Assembly (NCBI GenBank): GCA_902793685.1
Contig: CADBEN010000006.1
Coordinates: 28,894 to 92,893 of the forward strand
DNA from: an uncultured Lachnospiraceae bacterium
GTDB taxonomy: Bacteria > Bacillota > Clostridia > Lachnospirales > Lachnospiraceae
Reading direction: 5' to 3'
DNA length: 64,000 bases
The number at the start of each line of letters is the position of its first letter. Positions within the stretch are counted from its first letter, which is position 1. A model generated the notes under the pieces. It made no database searches. It saw only the letters and a program-made list of their open reading frames with translations, and was not told the origin of the DNA. Both the position numbers and the translations under genes were made by a program. This document shows, in pieces, positions 7,864-17,080 of this stretch.

Positions 7864-8613
7864 ATGTCCATGAAAAGAAACTACAAGCTGACCGTCAGCT
7901 ACGACGGAAGCCGTTATTACGGCTGGGAGCACCAGAAGTCCACGCCCCTGACCATCCAGGGAAAACTGGAGGCCGTGCTGACGGAAATGGCCGGGACGGC
8001 GGCTGATGTGACCGGCGCAGGCCGGACGGACGCGGGTGTCCACGCGAAAGCCATGACTGCCAGTGTACAGCTGGACACAGAGCTCAGCGAGGAGGAGATC
8101 CGGGATTATCTGAACCGCTATCTCCCGGACGACATCGGCGTGACCGACGTCCGGATCGCGGGAGAACGCTTCCACGCCCGCTATTCCGCCGTCGGAAAGA
8201 CCTACTGCTACAGCTGCTGGGTCGGTGAGAACAAGCCGGTCTTCGAGCGGAAATACCTTCTGGTCCTCGAAAAGGCGCCGGATCTTGCCCGCATGCAGGA
8301 AGCCGCCGCGCTTCTCACCGGGACCCATGACTACAAAAGCTTCTGCGGAAATCCGCGCATGAAAAAATCCACGGTGCGCACCGTGGATTCCATCGAGATC
8401 CGGAAACAGGGACCTTATCTCCGCTTTTACTATCACGGAAACGGATTTCTGCAGCACATGGTCCGGATCATGACCGGGACCCTGCTGGAGGTGGGCTTCG
8501 GGAAGCGGGCCCCCGGAGAGATTCCGGAGATTCTCGCCGCGGCGGACCGTACCGCCGCGGGATACACCGCCCCTGCCCAGGGCTTGTGTCTGATCTCTGT
8601 TGATTACAACTGA
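7864..8613 (+). CDS. truA: tRNA pseudouridine(38-40) synthase TruA
   Basis: A 249-residue enzyme that converts U38-U40 of the tRNA anticodon arm to pseudouridine. The start MSMKRNYKLTVSYDGSRYYG has the usual TruA opening. The catalytic Asp lies in AGRTDAGVHA at about residue 58. The tail FLQHMVRIMTGTLLEVG is diagnostic. The ATG at 7864 follows GGAAGGAG. The gene ends tail to tail with the sensor kinase, overlapping it by 10 bp. The 228 bp upstream, divergent from the transpeptidase, show no clear promoter to me. Confidence 0.95.
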   Translation: MSMKRNYKLTVSYDGSRYYGWEHQKSTPLTIQGKLEAVLTEMAGTAADVTGAGRTDAGVHAKAMTASVQLDTELSEEEIRDYLNRYLPDDIGVTDVRIAGERFHARYSAVGKTYCYSCWVGENKPVFERKYLLVLEKAPDLARMQEAAALLTGTHDYKSFCGNPRMKKSTVRTVDSIEIRKQGPYLRFYYHGNGFLQHMVRIMTGTLLEVGFGKRAPGEIPEILAAADRTAAGYTAPAQGLCLISVDYN

Positions 8614-10016
8614 GCGGTTTTCTCCGGCGGCGTGATCGTGACCGTGACCGTAGTCCCCTGCCCCGGTGCGGATTCCACCTGAAAATCCGCATTCATGACC
8701 AGGCGGAACCTTTGCCGCGCGTTCCTGAGACCGATTCCCGTCGGTCTCTCTGTTTTTTCCGCAGTGTTTTCTTCAGCTTTTTCTCCCCGTTCCTCCTTCA
8801 GGACGGTCTCCGGGTCAAAACCGACTCCATCGTCATGGATCGTAAGCCGGATCTTTCCGTCCACCGCCTCGGTGCGGATCAGGATGGTCCCGCCGCCGGG
8901 CTTTTTCCCGACTCCGTGCTTCACCGCGTTCTCGACCAGCGGCTGGACCGAGAGGGGAGGTACCGGGAATCCCATCACCTGCAGGTCATAGACGACCTTC
9001 AGCTCATCCTCGCCGTACCGGATCTGCTCCAGTTCAAGATATTTCTGAATATATTCCAGTTCCTGCGCGAAGGGGATGCGGTGCTGTGTCTCCATCACGC
9101 TGATCAGACCCCGGAGGTAATCCGAGAAACTGCTGACCGCCGTCTTCGCGGTCTCCGGATCCTGGTCGATCAGGACATAAATGGTGTTAAGGACATTGAA
9201 CACAAAGTGGGGACGCATCTGGGACACGGCACTGCGGATCTCCATCCGGGCAAGCTCCTGCTCCTGACGGATCAGGAGTTCCTGCTGACGGATAAGTTCT
9301 TCCTGCTGTTCAATGATGACCTGCCGCCGGTGGATGCCCCAGACAATGGACTGGCACAGTACTGCCATTCCCAGGCCGATGTTCGGCGTCTGCATCCGGA
9401 CAAAACAGATTTTCTGCTGAATCATGAACAAGATGGGAAGGATGACGTAAAGAGACAGGACAAGACGCCGGTCGGGATTCAGCGTCTTTCTCTCCTCATG
9501 CACGCCGAGCCAGGACAGTAGGATCGCAAAGAGAAACAGGAGCACGACATAACCGAATCCCGGCCCTTCCTGATAATAATGTCTGCTGTCAAAGGTAAAC
9601 AGGAAGCCTGTCCATAAGGAAGAGACTGTAATCAGGGAGAGTACCCCGCAGATTCCATATACCGTATTCCGTACCAGACGGGACAGCGGCGTCATTTCCA
9701 CCATTTCCGAAACGTAGGATATATAACAGAACAGGGAAAGGAACGCCAGCAGGTGGTCCATGACGGCGCAGAACCGGAAAAGCCGGTAGCCCGCAGGGTC
9801 AAAACTTCCCTCCAGCAGCCGGGCGCCCACATCCACCAGCAGGAGAAAGCCGGTGGAGAGCAGCAGACGGTTCAGCCAAAGCCGCTCTCTTTTGTCCTCC
9901 TGCCAGTCCGGGTACCTTGCAGGACCCAAGATATACACCAGGATCATGTTCAGCATTCCTGTGATCAGACAGAAGAATCCCAGAATACAGCTGACTGCCG
10001 AAAGATATACGACCAT
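8604..10016 (-). CDS. LytS/YesM-type sensor histidine kinase, membrane-bound
   Basis: 470 residues. Residues ~1-220 hold six or seven hydrophobic segments with almost no extracellular domain (VVYLSAVSCILGFFCLITGM at the start). A coiled coil of EQQEELIRQQELLIRQEQEL leads to a His_kinase domain with the phospho-acceptor in SQMRPHFVFNVLN. The ATPase N box is PLVENAVKHGVG, and G boxes lie in IHDDGVGFDP and GIGLRNARQR. Relatives pair with LytTR or AraC-type response regulators, but none is next to it. The ATG at 10016 has GGAGG. It is separated from tRNA-Gly by a terminator. Confidence 0.92.
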   Translation of the reverse strand: MVVYLSAVSCILGFFCLITGMLNMILVYILGPARYPDWQEDKRERLWLNRLLLSTGFLLLVDVGARLLEGSFDPAGYRLFRFCAVMDHLLAFLSLFCYISYVSEMVEMTPLSRLVRNTVYGICGVLSLITVSSLWTGFLFTFDSRHYYQEGPGFGYVVLLFLFAILLSWLGVHEERKTLNPDRRLVLSLYVILPILFMIQQKICFVRMQTPNIGLGMAVLCQSIVWGIHRRQVIIEQQEELIRQQELLIRQEQELARMEIRSAVSQMRPHFVFNVLNTIYVLIDQDPETAKTAVSSFSDYLRGLISVMETQHRIPFAQELEYIQKYLELEQIRYGEDELKVVYDLQVMGFPVPPLSVQPLVENAVKHGVGKKPGGGTILIRTEAVDGKIRLTIHDDGVGFDPETVLKEERGEKAEENTAEKTERPTGIGLRNARQRFRLVMNADFQVESAPGQGTTVTVTITPPEKTAQL

Positions 10017-10053
10017 ACCGTTCCTCCATGGATGCCGTTCCTTTTCAGGGACG

Positions 10054-10077
10054 AAAAAAGACCCGCATCAGCGGGTC
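10054..10077 (-). terminator. Terminator downstream of tRNA-Gly
   Basis: GACCCGC and GCGGGTC with a 4-nt loop, followed by six T on the minus strand, 9 nt after the tRNA 3' end. Confidence 0.9.
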
Positions 10078-10085
10078 TCTCGGAG

Positions 10086-10158
10086 AGCGATAGACGGGAC
10101 TCGAACCCGCGGTCTCGACCTTGGCAAGGTCGCGCGTTACCAACTACGCCACTATCGC
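10086..10158 (-). tRNA. tRNA-Gly (anticodon GCC)
   Basis: A 73-nt cloverleaf on the minus strand. The acceptor stem GCGATAG pairs with CTATCGC, discriminator T. The anticodon arm CGACCTTGCCAAGGTCG has GCC in the loop (reads GGC/GGU, glycine). The T arm GCGGGTTCGAGTCCCGT has the invariant TTCGA. The 3' CCA is not encoded. A terminator follows at once, so it is transcribed as a single tRNA gene. Confidence 0.95.
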
Positions 10159-10262
10159 ATGTGCTGCTCTCGCAACACAGGAATCTTAACATATTTTTTC
10201 CCGGAGGGCAAGCCCTTTTCCGGGAATTTCATTCGGAATATCCGCCGGACCCGGCGAAGTCT

Positions 10263-12317
10263 TCAGAACACGCCGCAGCGGAATACCGCGGCGTATCCCT
10301 TGGAAACGTCGACCGTCATGATCCGGCCCTGGACCGCATACTCCATCATTCCGACATTGTAGCCGCTTTCCGTGGTCAGCATGACTCTGCGGACCAGGTC
10401 ATACTCCCGGATCCCCAGGATCCAGATCGGAAGGTCGATGCTTCGTTCCTCCTCGCCCGTATAGACCAGGACCAGCATCTTTTCCCTGCCCAGCATCCGC
10501 CCGTAGGCCACAATATCCTGCTCCATCATGACCGGGATCAGGGATCCCCGCCGGGCCGCGTCAGACTGCCGGTGCAGACTGCACATATAGTGGTGGAACT
10601 CCTGGAGCTCCACATTTTCCCGGCCCCAGGGGAAGGTCCGCCGGCTGTCCGGATCCGTCCAGCCGCAGGTGCCCGCCTCATCCCCGTAATAAATGGTCGG
10701 TGCGCCGGGCCAGGTCATCTGCATGACGACTGCCTGCCTCATGACCGGGAGATTGACGTCCTGTTCCGCCGCCGCGCTGCCTAACGTCGCGAGACGTCCG
10801 GTCTTGCGGTTCGTCCGGGTCAGGAAGCGGGAGTGGTCATGGTTCGAAAGTTCGTTCATCGCCGTCAGAAGCGAAGGCGTCGGAAAACGGGACATGGCGT
10901 TCCGCATGCTGATCCAGAATCTCCGCCCGTCCCCCAGAAGGGATGCGTCGCTCCGGTCGGAGTGCTTTTCCATACCCGTCAGGAACCAGCTCACCGGCTC
11001 CATGAAGGCGTCGTAGTTCATGACGCTGTCCCACTCGCTGCCGTTCAGCCACTCTTCCGGATCCCCGTAGTGCTCCGCCAGGATCAGGGCGTCCGGGTTC
11101 ACTCCCTTGACCGCCTGCCGGAACTGCTGCCAGAACTTGTGGTTAAAGCGCCGGGAATGTCCCAGGTCCGCCGCCACGTCCAGCCGCCATCCGTCCACGC
11201 AGTAGGGCTCCTGCAGCCATTTCCGGCCCACGCCCATGATAGTCCGGACCAGACGGTCGCTGGCCTCGTAGTTCAGCTTCGGCAGCGTGATGTTGCCCCA
11301 CCAGCCGTCATAGCTCGCGTTGTCCGGCCAGTCGGAGGGATTTTTCTCCGCGAAATCAAAGTAGCTGTGATACGGACTGGAATAGCTCTCGTAAGCGCCC
11401 GGCGCATACCCGCCGGAATTGTCGTAGATCTTCTCCCGGTCCATCCATTTGTTGAAGGAACCGCAGTGATTGAACACGCCGTCCAGAATGATGCGGATGC
11501 CCATGTCGTGGGCCTCCCGTACCAGGTCCGCGAAAAAGGCGTCGCTGGCTTCCAGGTTCTCCGGATCCGCGGTCCGGGAAATGTACTTCGTCGCCCTGGA
11601 GTTGTCCGACGCCCCCGGCGGGAGCACCTCACCCTCATCCTTCACGATCTTCGCGAGATGGGGGTCGATATGGTCATAGTCCTGGGTGTCGTATTTATGA
11701 TTCGACGGTGAGACAAACAGCGGGTTGAAATAGATGACCTCGACACCGAGATACCTGAGGTAGCGCAGCTTTTTCCGCACACCCTGCAGGTCTCCGCCGT
11801 AGAAATAGCCCACATCGAAGGTGGAGGGATACTCATTCCAGTCGTCGATGTGCCGGACCGGAAGTCCGAGATAGATATATTCATCGTCCAGGACGTCACT
11901 CTTCCGGTCAGACCGGCAGAACCGGTCCACGAAGATCTGGTACATGATGGCGCCCTTCGCCCAGTCGGGTGTGTGGAACCCGGGGATAATGCGGAAGGGC
12001 CGGTCCGGTCTTCTCGAGATTACGAGGCCGATGCTGTCGTAAAGGAAGAGCTCGTCGTCTCCGACGATCTGGAAATACCACTTCAGCGGCGCGGTCCCGG
12101 TCTCCAGCTGAATTTCGAAGTAGCGGAAATAGCGGTCCCTGCCCATCTCGTACATCGGCACCGCTTCTTCTTCGTTCTGCAGAACGCGGATCAGATCGAC
12201 CCGCACCCGGTCTTCCCGCGCCACGCGGAAACAGATCCGGACAGGCTGTCCCGGATCCGGTTCCGCCGGTGTGCAGTAATTTTCAGTTGTGTCACTGAAA
12301 AACGCGTCTGTGTTCAT
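10263..12317 (-). CDS. GH13 alpha-glucosidase / neopullulanase-type enzyme
   Basis: 684 residues with no signal peptide, so cytoplasmic. An N-terminal beta-sandwich (about 1-130, CBM34-like) precedes the GH13 barrel: YQIFVDRF, then GVFNHCG (conserved region I), DGWRLDVA with the nucleophile Asp at ~376, LAEHYG with the acid Glu at ~412, and NHDHSR at ~495. This set fits neopullulanase/cyclomaltodextrinase-like enzymes that degrade imported maltodextrins; exact specificity is not predictable. The ATG at 12317 lies 11 nt after the ftsH stop with only a weak AGAAAG site, suggesting co-transcription with ftsH. Confidence 0.93.
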   Translation of the reverse strand: MNTDAFFSDTTENYCTPAEPDPGQPVRICFRVAREDRVRVDLIRVLQNEEEAVPMYEMGRDRYFRYFEIQLETGTAPLKWYFQIVGDDELFLYDSIGLVISRRPDRPFRIIPGFHTPDWAKGAIMYQIFVDRFCRSDRKSDVLDDEYIYLGLPVRHIDDWNEYPSTFDVGYFYGGDLQGVRKKLRYLRYLGVEVIYFNPLFVSPSNHKYDTQDYDHIDPHLAKIVKDEGEVLPPGASDNSRATKYISRTADPENLEASDAFFADLVREAHDMGIRIILDGVFNHCGSFNKWMDREKIYDNSGGYAPGAYESYSSPYHSYFDFAEKNPSDWPDNASYDGWWGNITLPKLNYEASDRLVRTIMGVGRKWLQEPYCVDGWRLDVAADLGHSRRFNHKFWQQFRQAVKGVNPDALILAEHYGDPEEWLNGSEWDSVMNYDAFMEPVSWFLTGMEKHSDRSDASLLGDGRRFWISMRNAMSRFPTPSLLTAMNELSNHDHSRFLTRTNRKTGRLATLGSAAAEQDVNLPVMRQAVVMQMTWPGAPTIYYGDEAGTCGWTDPDSRRTFPWGRENVELQEFHHYMCSLHRQSDAARRGSLIPVMMEQDIVAYGRMLGREKMLVLVYTGEEERSIDLPIWILGIREYDLVRRVMLTTESGYNVGMMEYAVQGRIMTVDVSKGYAAVFRCGVF

Positions 12318-12328
12318 GTGTTTCTTTC

Positions 12329-14140
12329 TTACGCACGGAACAGGGCCTCAAATTCTTCCTGTCCGATCTTCTCCTTTTCCAGAAGCAGCGCCGCGCAGCG
12401 GTCCAGGACGGACCGGTTCGCCTCGATGATCTCCTTCGCCTTCGCGTAGCAGTCGTCGATGATGCGCTTCACTTCCTCGTCAATAATCGTGGCCATGTGC
12501 TCGCCGTAGGACTTGGTCTGTCCGAAATCGCGGCCGATAAAGATCTCATCGCCCTCGCTGCCGTAATTGACCAGTCCGACCTTCTCGCTCATGCCGTACT
12601 GCATGACCATGGATTTGGCGAGGGCCGTAGCCTGTTTGATATCCTGGCTGGCACCCGTGGTCACGTCGCCGAAGATCAGCTCCTCCGCGATGCGGCCGCC
12701 CAGGGAGACCTGGATATGCTGGAGCATGCGCCCCTTCGTGTTGAACATCTCATCCTCGCCCGGCAGCGGCATGGTGTAGCCTGCTGCGCCGATCCCGGTG
12801 GGGATGATGGAGACGGTGTGCACCGGTCCCATGTCCGGGAGGACGTGGAACAGGATCGCGTGGCCCGCCTCGTGGTACGCCGTGATCTTCTTCTCCTTCT
12901 CGGAGATCACGCGGCTTTTTTTCTCCTCGCCGATCCCGACCTTCACAAAAGCGCGGTCGATATCGTTCTGCTGAATATACTTCCGGCCTTCCTTGGCAGT
13001 GATGATCGCCGCCTCGTTCAGAAGGTTCTCAAGATCCGCGCCGACAAAACCGGCCGTGGTCCGGGCGACCCGGTTCAGGTCGACATCGTCCCCGATGGGC
13101 TTGTTCTTCGCGTGGACCTTCAGGATCGCCTCGCGGCCCTTCACGTCCGGTCTTCCCACCGCCAGCTTGCGGTCAAAACGGCCCGGGCGGAGGATCGCCG
13201 GATCCAGGATGTCCGGGCGGTTCGTCGCCGCGAGGACGATAATGCCCTCATTCACGCCGAAACCGTCCATCTCCACCAGCATCTGGTTCAGGGTCTGCTC
13301 ACGCTCGTCGTGGCCGCCACCGAGGCCGGAGCCTCTGCGCCTCGCCACGGCGTCGATCTCATCGATGAACACGATGCAGGGAGCCATCTTTTTCGCCTCG
13401 TCGAACAGGTCCCGGACACGGGACGCGCCGACGCCGACGAACATTTCGACAAAATCCGAACCGGAGATGGAAAAGAACGGGACGCCTGCCTCTCCTGCCA
13501 CCGCCTTCGCGAGCAGCGTCTTTCCGGTTCCGGGCGGCCCCACCAGGATGATGCCCTTGGGGATGCGCGCGCCCACCTCCGTGTATTTTCTGGGATCCCT
13601 CAGGAAATCGACGACCTGCTCCAGATCCTCCTTCTCCTCAGCAAGACCTGCGACGGAACTGAAATTCTCCTTATTGTCGCGGGTCATCCGGGCACGGCTC
13701 TTGCCGAAATTCATCATTTTGGCGTTCGTGCCGCCGCCGCGGTTCTGCATCAACCAGAAAATCAGGAAGCATCCGCCCACCGTGATCAGGGACGGAAGCA
13801 GAAGGCTGAGCCAGTCGTTGTTCACCGGGACATTGTCCAGGACAAAGTCGATGTTTTTTGCTTCCAGCTCTTCCTGAAGCTTATTGACGTCGGAGACATA
13901 GTAGCTTTCCCGGCTGCCTTTGCCCTCCGATCCTTTGTAGATCAGCCGCACCTCACCGGTGGGCGTCTCCCGGTTCTGGAGGATCAGCACCTGCTCCACG
14001 TCGCCGCCGGCGAGGAGTGTCTCAAACTCCGCCTTACTCAGACGACGCCCCGCAGTACCGCTTCCGAAGCTCAGGACGAGCCATATGGCCATCATGAGCA
14101 CGAACATAAAACTGAAACGAAATGGTCCTTCTCTTCTCAA
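12329..14140 (-). CDS. ftsH: ATP-dependent zinc metalloprotease FtsH
   Basis: A 603-residue membrane AAA+ protease. Two N-terminal membrane segments (~9-25 and ~110-125) enclose a small extracytoplasmic domain. The Walker A loop GPPGTGKT lies near residue 203, Walker B is IVFIDEID, and the zinc motif HEAGH lies near 421. It degrades misfolded membrane and regulatory proteins. The start is a TTG at 14140, three bases after the hpt stop. Its AGGAGG site lies inside the hpt 3' end, so translation is likely coupled to hpt. The order tilS-hpt-ftsH is conserved in Firmicutes. Confidence 0.97.
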   Translation of the reverse strand: MRREGPFRFSFMFVLMMAIWLVLSFGSGTAGRRLSKAEFETLLAGGDVEQVLILQNRETPTGEVRLIYKGSEGKGSRESYYVSDVNKLQEELEAKNIDFVLDNVPVNNDWLSLLLPSLITVGGCFLIFWLMQNRGGGTNAKMMNFGKSRARMTRDNKENFSSVAGLAEEKEDLEQVVDFLRDPRKYTEVGARIPKGIILVGPPGTGKTLLAKAVAGEAGVPFFSISGSDFVEMFVGVGASRVRDLFDEAKKMAPCIVFIDEIDAVARRRGSGLGGGHDEREQTLNQMLVEMDGFGVNEGIIVLAATNRPDILDPAILRPGRFDRKLAVGRPDVKGREAILKVHAKNKPIGDDVDLNRVARTTAGFVGADLENLLNEAAIITAKEGRKYIQQNDIDRAFVKVGIGEEKKSRVISEKEKKITAYHEAGHAILFHVLPDMGPVHTVSIIPTGIGAAGYTMPLPGEDEMFNTKGRMLQHIQVSLGGRIAEELIFGDVTTGASQDIKQATALAKSMVMQYGMSEKVGLVNYGSEGDEIFIGRDFGQTKSYGEHMATIIDEEVKRIIDDCYAKAKEIIEANRSVLDRCAALLLEKEKIGQEEFEALFRA

Positions 14141-14143
14141 AAA

Positions 14144-14686
14144 TCATTCCTCCTGGGGTTCGTCGAATTCCACGACCCCGATGTACGGATAATTGCGGTA
14201 TCTCTGGTCGTAATCCAGACCATAGCCTACCACGAATTCGTCCGGAATGGTGAAGCAGGTGTAGTCCACCTTCACCATCTTTTTCACGCGGCGCTCCGGC
14301 TTGTCAAGGAGCGTGCACAGGCGGATGTCCGCCGGTCCGCGGCCCGCCAGGACCTCGATCAGGTAGGAAAGGGTCCGGCCGGTATCGATGATGTCCTCGA
14401 CGATCAGGACGTGCTTGCCCTCCAGCGGCTCGTCCAGGTCCTTCATGATACGGACCACGCCGGAGGATACCGTGCCTCCGCCGTAGCTGGAAACGCTCAT
14501 GAAATCGAATGATACCGGCATGGTCAGACGCTTTGCCAGCTCACACATGAACATGGCGCCGCCCTTCAGGATGCAGATCAGGTGGACCGGAGTGTTCCCG
14601 TAATCACGATTGATTTCTTCCGCGACCTCACTGATCCTCCGGTTGACATCTTCCTCTGTGATCAGAACTCTGATATGCTCCGACAT
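14144..14686 (-). CDS. hpt: Hypoxanthine phosphoribosyltransferase
   Basis: A 180-residue purine salvage enzyme that makes IMP/GMP from hypoxanthine/guanine and PRPP. The PRPP-binding signature VLIVEDIIDTGRTLSYL is at about residues 95-111, and the flexible loop SVSSYGGGT precedes it. The ATG at 14686 follows AAGGAGA. An upstream ATG at 14755 would extend the protein into tilS and lacks family similarity. It starts 4 nt after the tilS stop. B. subtilis keeps the same tilS-hprT-ftsH order. Confidence 0.96.
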   Translation of the reverse strand: MSEHIRVLITEEDVNRRISEVAEEINRDYGNTPVHLICILKGGAMFMCELAKRLTMPVSFDFMSVSSYGGGTVSSGVVRIMKDLDEPLEGKHVLIVEDIIDTGRTLSYLIEVLAGRGPADIRLCTLLDKPERRVKKMVKVDYTCFTIPDEFVVGYGLDYDQRYRNYPYIGVVEFDEPQEE

Positions 14687-14690
14687 TTCT

Positions 14691-16100
14691 TCATTCTCCT
14701 TTGAACCGCACCTCGAAAACTCTGCGGGTACTGTCGTCGATCTTAAAGCTTTCACTGATCCGGTAGCCTACCACCCAGAGAACATGGGAGCCGGCGGCCA
14801 GCATCGGCACACTGTCCCGCCCGGAAGCGGGGATCTTTTCATCCGTCATCAGGGACTTCACAGTCTTCCGGCCGCCGTCCTTCAGCGTGATGAAATCTCC
14901 CGTCCGCCGCGGACGGATCTCCATGACGTCGTCGATCTTGTCATAGTCGAACCACTTTACATCGTCCCCTGCGGGAATCACCATGGTGTCGTCGTAGTCG
15001 AAGACGTCGAAACTGAAATGCTTGCGGTAATACTCATTCATCTCCGCCGTCGGCACGCCCTCCGGACGCTTCGAGGTTCCTGCCTCGCCGCAGAAGCCCT
15101 GCTTCCCGACCCACAGCATGTCATAGGTCCGGACCGCCTCCAGCCCGTAAGGCAGGTTCAGGCGTTTTCCGGTCTCCGCCTCCGCAAGACGGTTCATATC
15201 GTCGATGTGCCGCGCCGTGATGTTTTTCATGGTCCGGTTCACCATGCCGATCATCAGCCGCAGCATATAGGTGCGGATGATGGGATCCTGCTTCACGAGA
15301 TCCGCGGTGCTGACGCCGCAGCTCTCCTCGTCCCGGATCACGCACTCGTCCAGGATCTCCTGGGCATGCTTCGCGAGGTAGACGTCCGCCTCCCCGATCA
15401 GCCTTGCCGCGCGGGTGATGTTCTCCACCGCGCCGCGGTTCACGTCGCTGACCATCTTCGGCAGGATATCGTGACGGATCCGGTTGCGGGTATAGTCGTC
15501 CTGGAGATTCGTGGAATCCGTACACCAGGAGATCTCTTCCTTCCGGAGGTAGGCTTCGATGTCCGCCCTTCCGACCGTGAGAAGCGGGCGGATGATGCGT
15601 CCGCGGATGGGTTTCATACCGGCGACGCCCTTCAGGCCGCTTCCGCGGCAGAGCTGCATGAGTACGGTCTCCGCATTGTCCTCCCGGTTGTGGGCCACTG
15701 CGACCAGCACCCTCTTGTCGGTGTCGGCTTCCTTCTCCCAGTTCTGCGCTTCTTCATCAAAAGCAGCATAGCGGAGATATCTGCCGGCTTCCTCCGTGGA
15801 GATCCGGTGCTTTTTCGCGAACTGCAAAGTCTGCACCGAAACGACGCGGAACGGGACCTTGTACTTTCTGCAGAGCGCTTCCACATACTTTGCGTCCCTG
15901 TCCGCTTCCGCTCCCCGGATCCCGTGGTGAACGTGCACCACACGGTACTTTGCCCGGAGGATCCCTCCAAGCTGGACAAGGACATGAAGAAGTGCGGTGG
16001 AATCCGCGCCTCCGCTGACACCGATGATGACTCTGTCCCCTCTGCTGATCATGCGCGTGCGCGCAATGAACTGCCGGACTTCATTTTGAACCTGCAACAT
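14691..16100 (-). CDS. tilS: tRNA(Ile)-lysidine synthase TilS
   Basis: A 469-residue enzyme that attaches lysine to C34 of tRNA-Ile(CAU), so the tRNA reads AUA. The ATP pyrophosphatase P-loop IIGVSGGADSTALLHVL is at ~25-41. HVHHGIRGAEADRDA and VAVAHNREDNAETVLMQL follow. C-terminal tRNA-recognition domains end with RPRRTGDFITL. ATG at 16100 with GGGAG upstream. It is first in the tilS-hpt-ftsH-GH13 group and is preceded by a terminator after divIC. Confidence 0.96.
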   Translation of the reverse strand: MLQVQNEVRQFIARTRMISRGDRVIIGVSGGADSTALLHVLVQLGGILRAKYRVVHVHHGIRGAEADRDAKYVEALCRKYKVPFRVVSVQTLQFAKKHRISTEEAGRYLRYAAFDEEAQNWEKEADTDKRVLVAVAHNREDNAETVLMQLCRGSGLKGVAGMKPIRGRIIRPLLTVGRADIEAYLRKEEISWCTDSTNLQDDYTRNRIRHDILPKMVSDVNRGAVENITRAARLIGEADVYLAKHAQEILDECVIRDEESCGVSTADLVKQDPIIRTYMLRLMIGMVNRTMKNITARHIDDMNRLAEAETGKRLNLPYGLEAVRTYDMLWVGKQGFCGEAGTSKRPEGVPTAEMNEYYRKHFSFDVFDYDDTMVIPAGDDVKWFDYDKIDDVMEIRPRRTGDFITLKDGGRKTVKSLMTDEKIPASGRDSVPMLAAGSHVLWVVGYRISESFKIDDSTRRVFEVRFKGE

Positions 16101-16126
16101 AGATGATGGTCTCCCGTCTGCAAAGT

Positions 16127-16161
16127 AAAACCCCCGTCCTGCTCTTCGCAGGTCGGAGGTT
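16127..16161 (-). terminator. Terminator between divIC and tilS
   Basis: On the minus strand AACCTCCG pairs with CGGGGGTT and an inner CCTGC/GCAGG stem closes a GAAGA loop, followed by TTTT. It separates the hup-rqcP-divIC unit from tilS. Confidence 0.75.
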
Positions 16162-16174
16162 CTTTCCTGTCCGC

Positions 16175-16492
16175 TTACTGCTCCGGCTCCAGAATGATCT
16201 CTCCGGGATTTACAAGCCCCAGCTTTTCCTTCGCCGTTTTCTCCATAAACGCCTTGGACTGGACATAAACGCGGTACTGCTCCAGTTCCGCGGCGCGGTC
16301 GCGTTCTTTTTCCACCTCCGACTCAAGGATCGCAACACGCTCCTGATAGACTTCCGCCTTGGCGCGCAGGGAAGAAACCTTGATTCCGGACGCAACGGCC
16401 ATGCACATGATGACAGCGCTGACCGTAACGACCGCCAGTCTGCTGTCTTCCCGCTTTTCCGCTTTTCGTCTGTTCGCCTTCCTCGTGCCCAT
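16175..16492 (-). CDS. divIC: Septum formation initiator family protein (DivIC/FtsL-like)
   Basis: A 105-residue single-span membrane protein. A basic cytoplasmic N-terminus (MGTRKANRRKAEKRE) leads to a hydrophobic segment (LAVVTVSAVIMCMAVASGI). An extracellular coiled coil (VYQERVAILESEVEKERDRA) and the family-typical tail AKEKLGLVNPGEIILEPEQ follow. It joins the FtsL-DivIB divisome subcomplex. ATG at 16492; the upstream GGGGG-rich site is a poor Shine-Dalgarno. spoIIE, which normally follows divIC, is absent. Confidence 0.88.
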   Translation of the reverse strand: MGTRKANRRKAEKREDSRLAVVTVSAVIMCMAVASGIKVSSLRAKAEVYQERVAILESEVEKERDRAAELEQYRVYVQSKAFMEKTAKEKLGLVNPGEIILEPEQ

Positions 16493-16579
16493 TGCCGCCC
16501 CCGAAAATCCGAGTAGAGATAGAAAATCAAATATAATGATAATCTATTCTTCCGCATTTTTCAACAGCGAAGTTGCGGG

Positions 16580-16804
16580 ATGCCCCGGGGGCATGTATCC
16601 GCATTAAGGCCCTGTCTGTCAACAAAACCATCGCAGCCCGACTGAGTGATCCGCGGATGTTGGAGCTTTTTTGACCGAGAGTATGCCGAAGGCCACTCGA
16701 CCGAAAAAAAGCTCCAGATACATCCGAGCGGATCGCGAAGGAAGGGCAAGGGTTTTGGAGACAGACACAGGGCCTTCTGCGAAACAGAAACGCCCCCGGG
16801 GCAT
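16580..16804 (-). repeat. 225-nt imperfect inverted repeat (long hairpin)
   Basis: The two halves are reverse complements in register over ~110 nt each. Pairing blocks are 16580-16594 with 16790-16804 (14 of 15), 16606-16614 with 16768-16776, 16615-16620 with 16760-16765, 16623-16629 with 16751-16757, 16648-16660 with 16720-16734 and 16661-16672 with 16704-16716, closing at a GCC-GAA-GGC apex near 16689. It could be a MITE-like element, a structured RNA or a processed terminator. Confidence 0.8.
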
Positions 16805-16823
16805 TCACTGCTCCCGGGGGCGC
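16790..16823 (-). terminator. Terminator after rqcP
   Basis: On the minus strand GCGCCCCCGGGAG pairs with GCCCCGGGGGCG, followed by TTTCTGTTT. The second arm is also the outer arm of the long inverted repeat, so two folds compete for it. Confidence 0.65.
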
Positions 16824-16830
16824 TGTCATT

Positions 16831-17070
16831 TTAAATGAATCGGAATAATTCCTTCGCTTCGTCTTTCTTCGTGGTCTCCGCAATGGAAAGGACTTCTGCC
16901 TTCACTGCCTTCTGTCCAAAGCGGATCTCGATGATATCCCCCTCCTTCACGTCGTAGGAGGCTTTGACGACCTTGTCGTTCACCAGGATCCGGCCTGCGT
17001 CGCACGCTTCGTTGGCTACCGTGCGGCGTTTGATCAGGCGTGAGACCTTCAGAAATTTATCGATCCTCAT
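16831..17070 (-). CDS. rqcP: RNA-binding S4 domain protein RqcP (YabO)
   Basis: A 79-residue protein made almost only of an S4 RNA-binding fold: MRIDKFLKVSRLIKRRTVAN, then GRILVNDKVVKASYDVKEGD. In Firmicutes RqcP works with RqcH to add alanine tails to nascent chains on stalled large ribosomal subunits. The ATG at 17070 is chosen because the family starts with MRIDKFLK; the upstream in-frame ATG at 17172 would read through the hup 3' end. It begins 11 nt after hup, as in related genomes. Confidence 0.9.
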   Translation of the reverse strand: MRIDKFLKVSRLIKRRTVANEACDAGRILVNDKVVKASYDVKEGDIIEIRFGQKAVKAEVLSIAETTKKDEAKELFRFI

Positions 17071-17080
17071 GAGACCTGAA

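Larger units (their letters stand above)
16493..16830. other. 338-bp gap between rqcP and divIC, holding a long hairpin
   Basis: I see no gene here; short open frames on both strands look like by-products of the inverted repeat. yabP and yabQ occupy this place in spore-formers. The gap contains the rqcP terminator and the 225-nt imperfect inverted repeat listed separately. Confidence 0.7.

Noticed and set aside
9753-10784. A long plus-strand open frame reading through tRNA-Gly
   Set aside because: It runs through a tRNA and antisense to the sensor kinase and the GH13 gene; its Arg/Pro/His-rich product is an antisense artefact.
16527-16883. Small proteins in the rqcP-divIC gap on both strands
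   Set aside because: They are open frames created by the long inverted repeat and overlap rqcP; no ribosome sites or protein-like composition.
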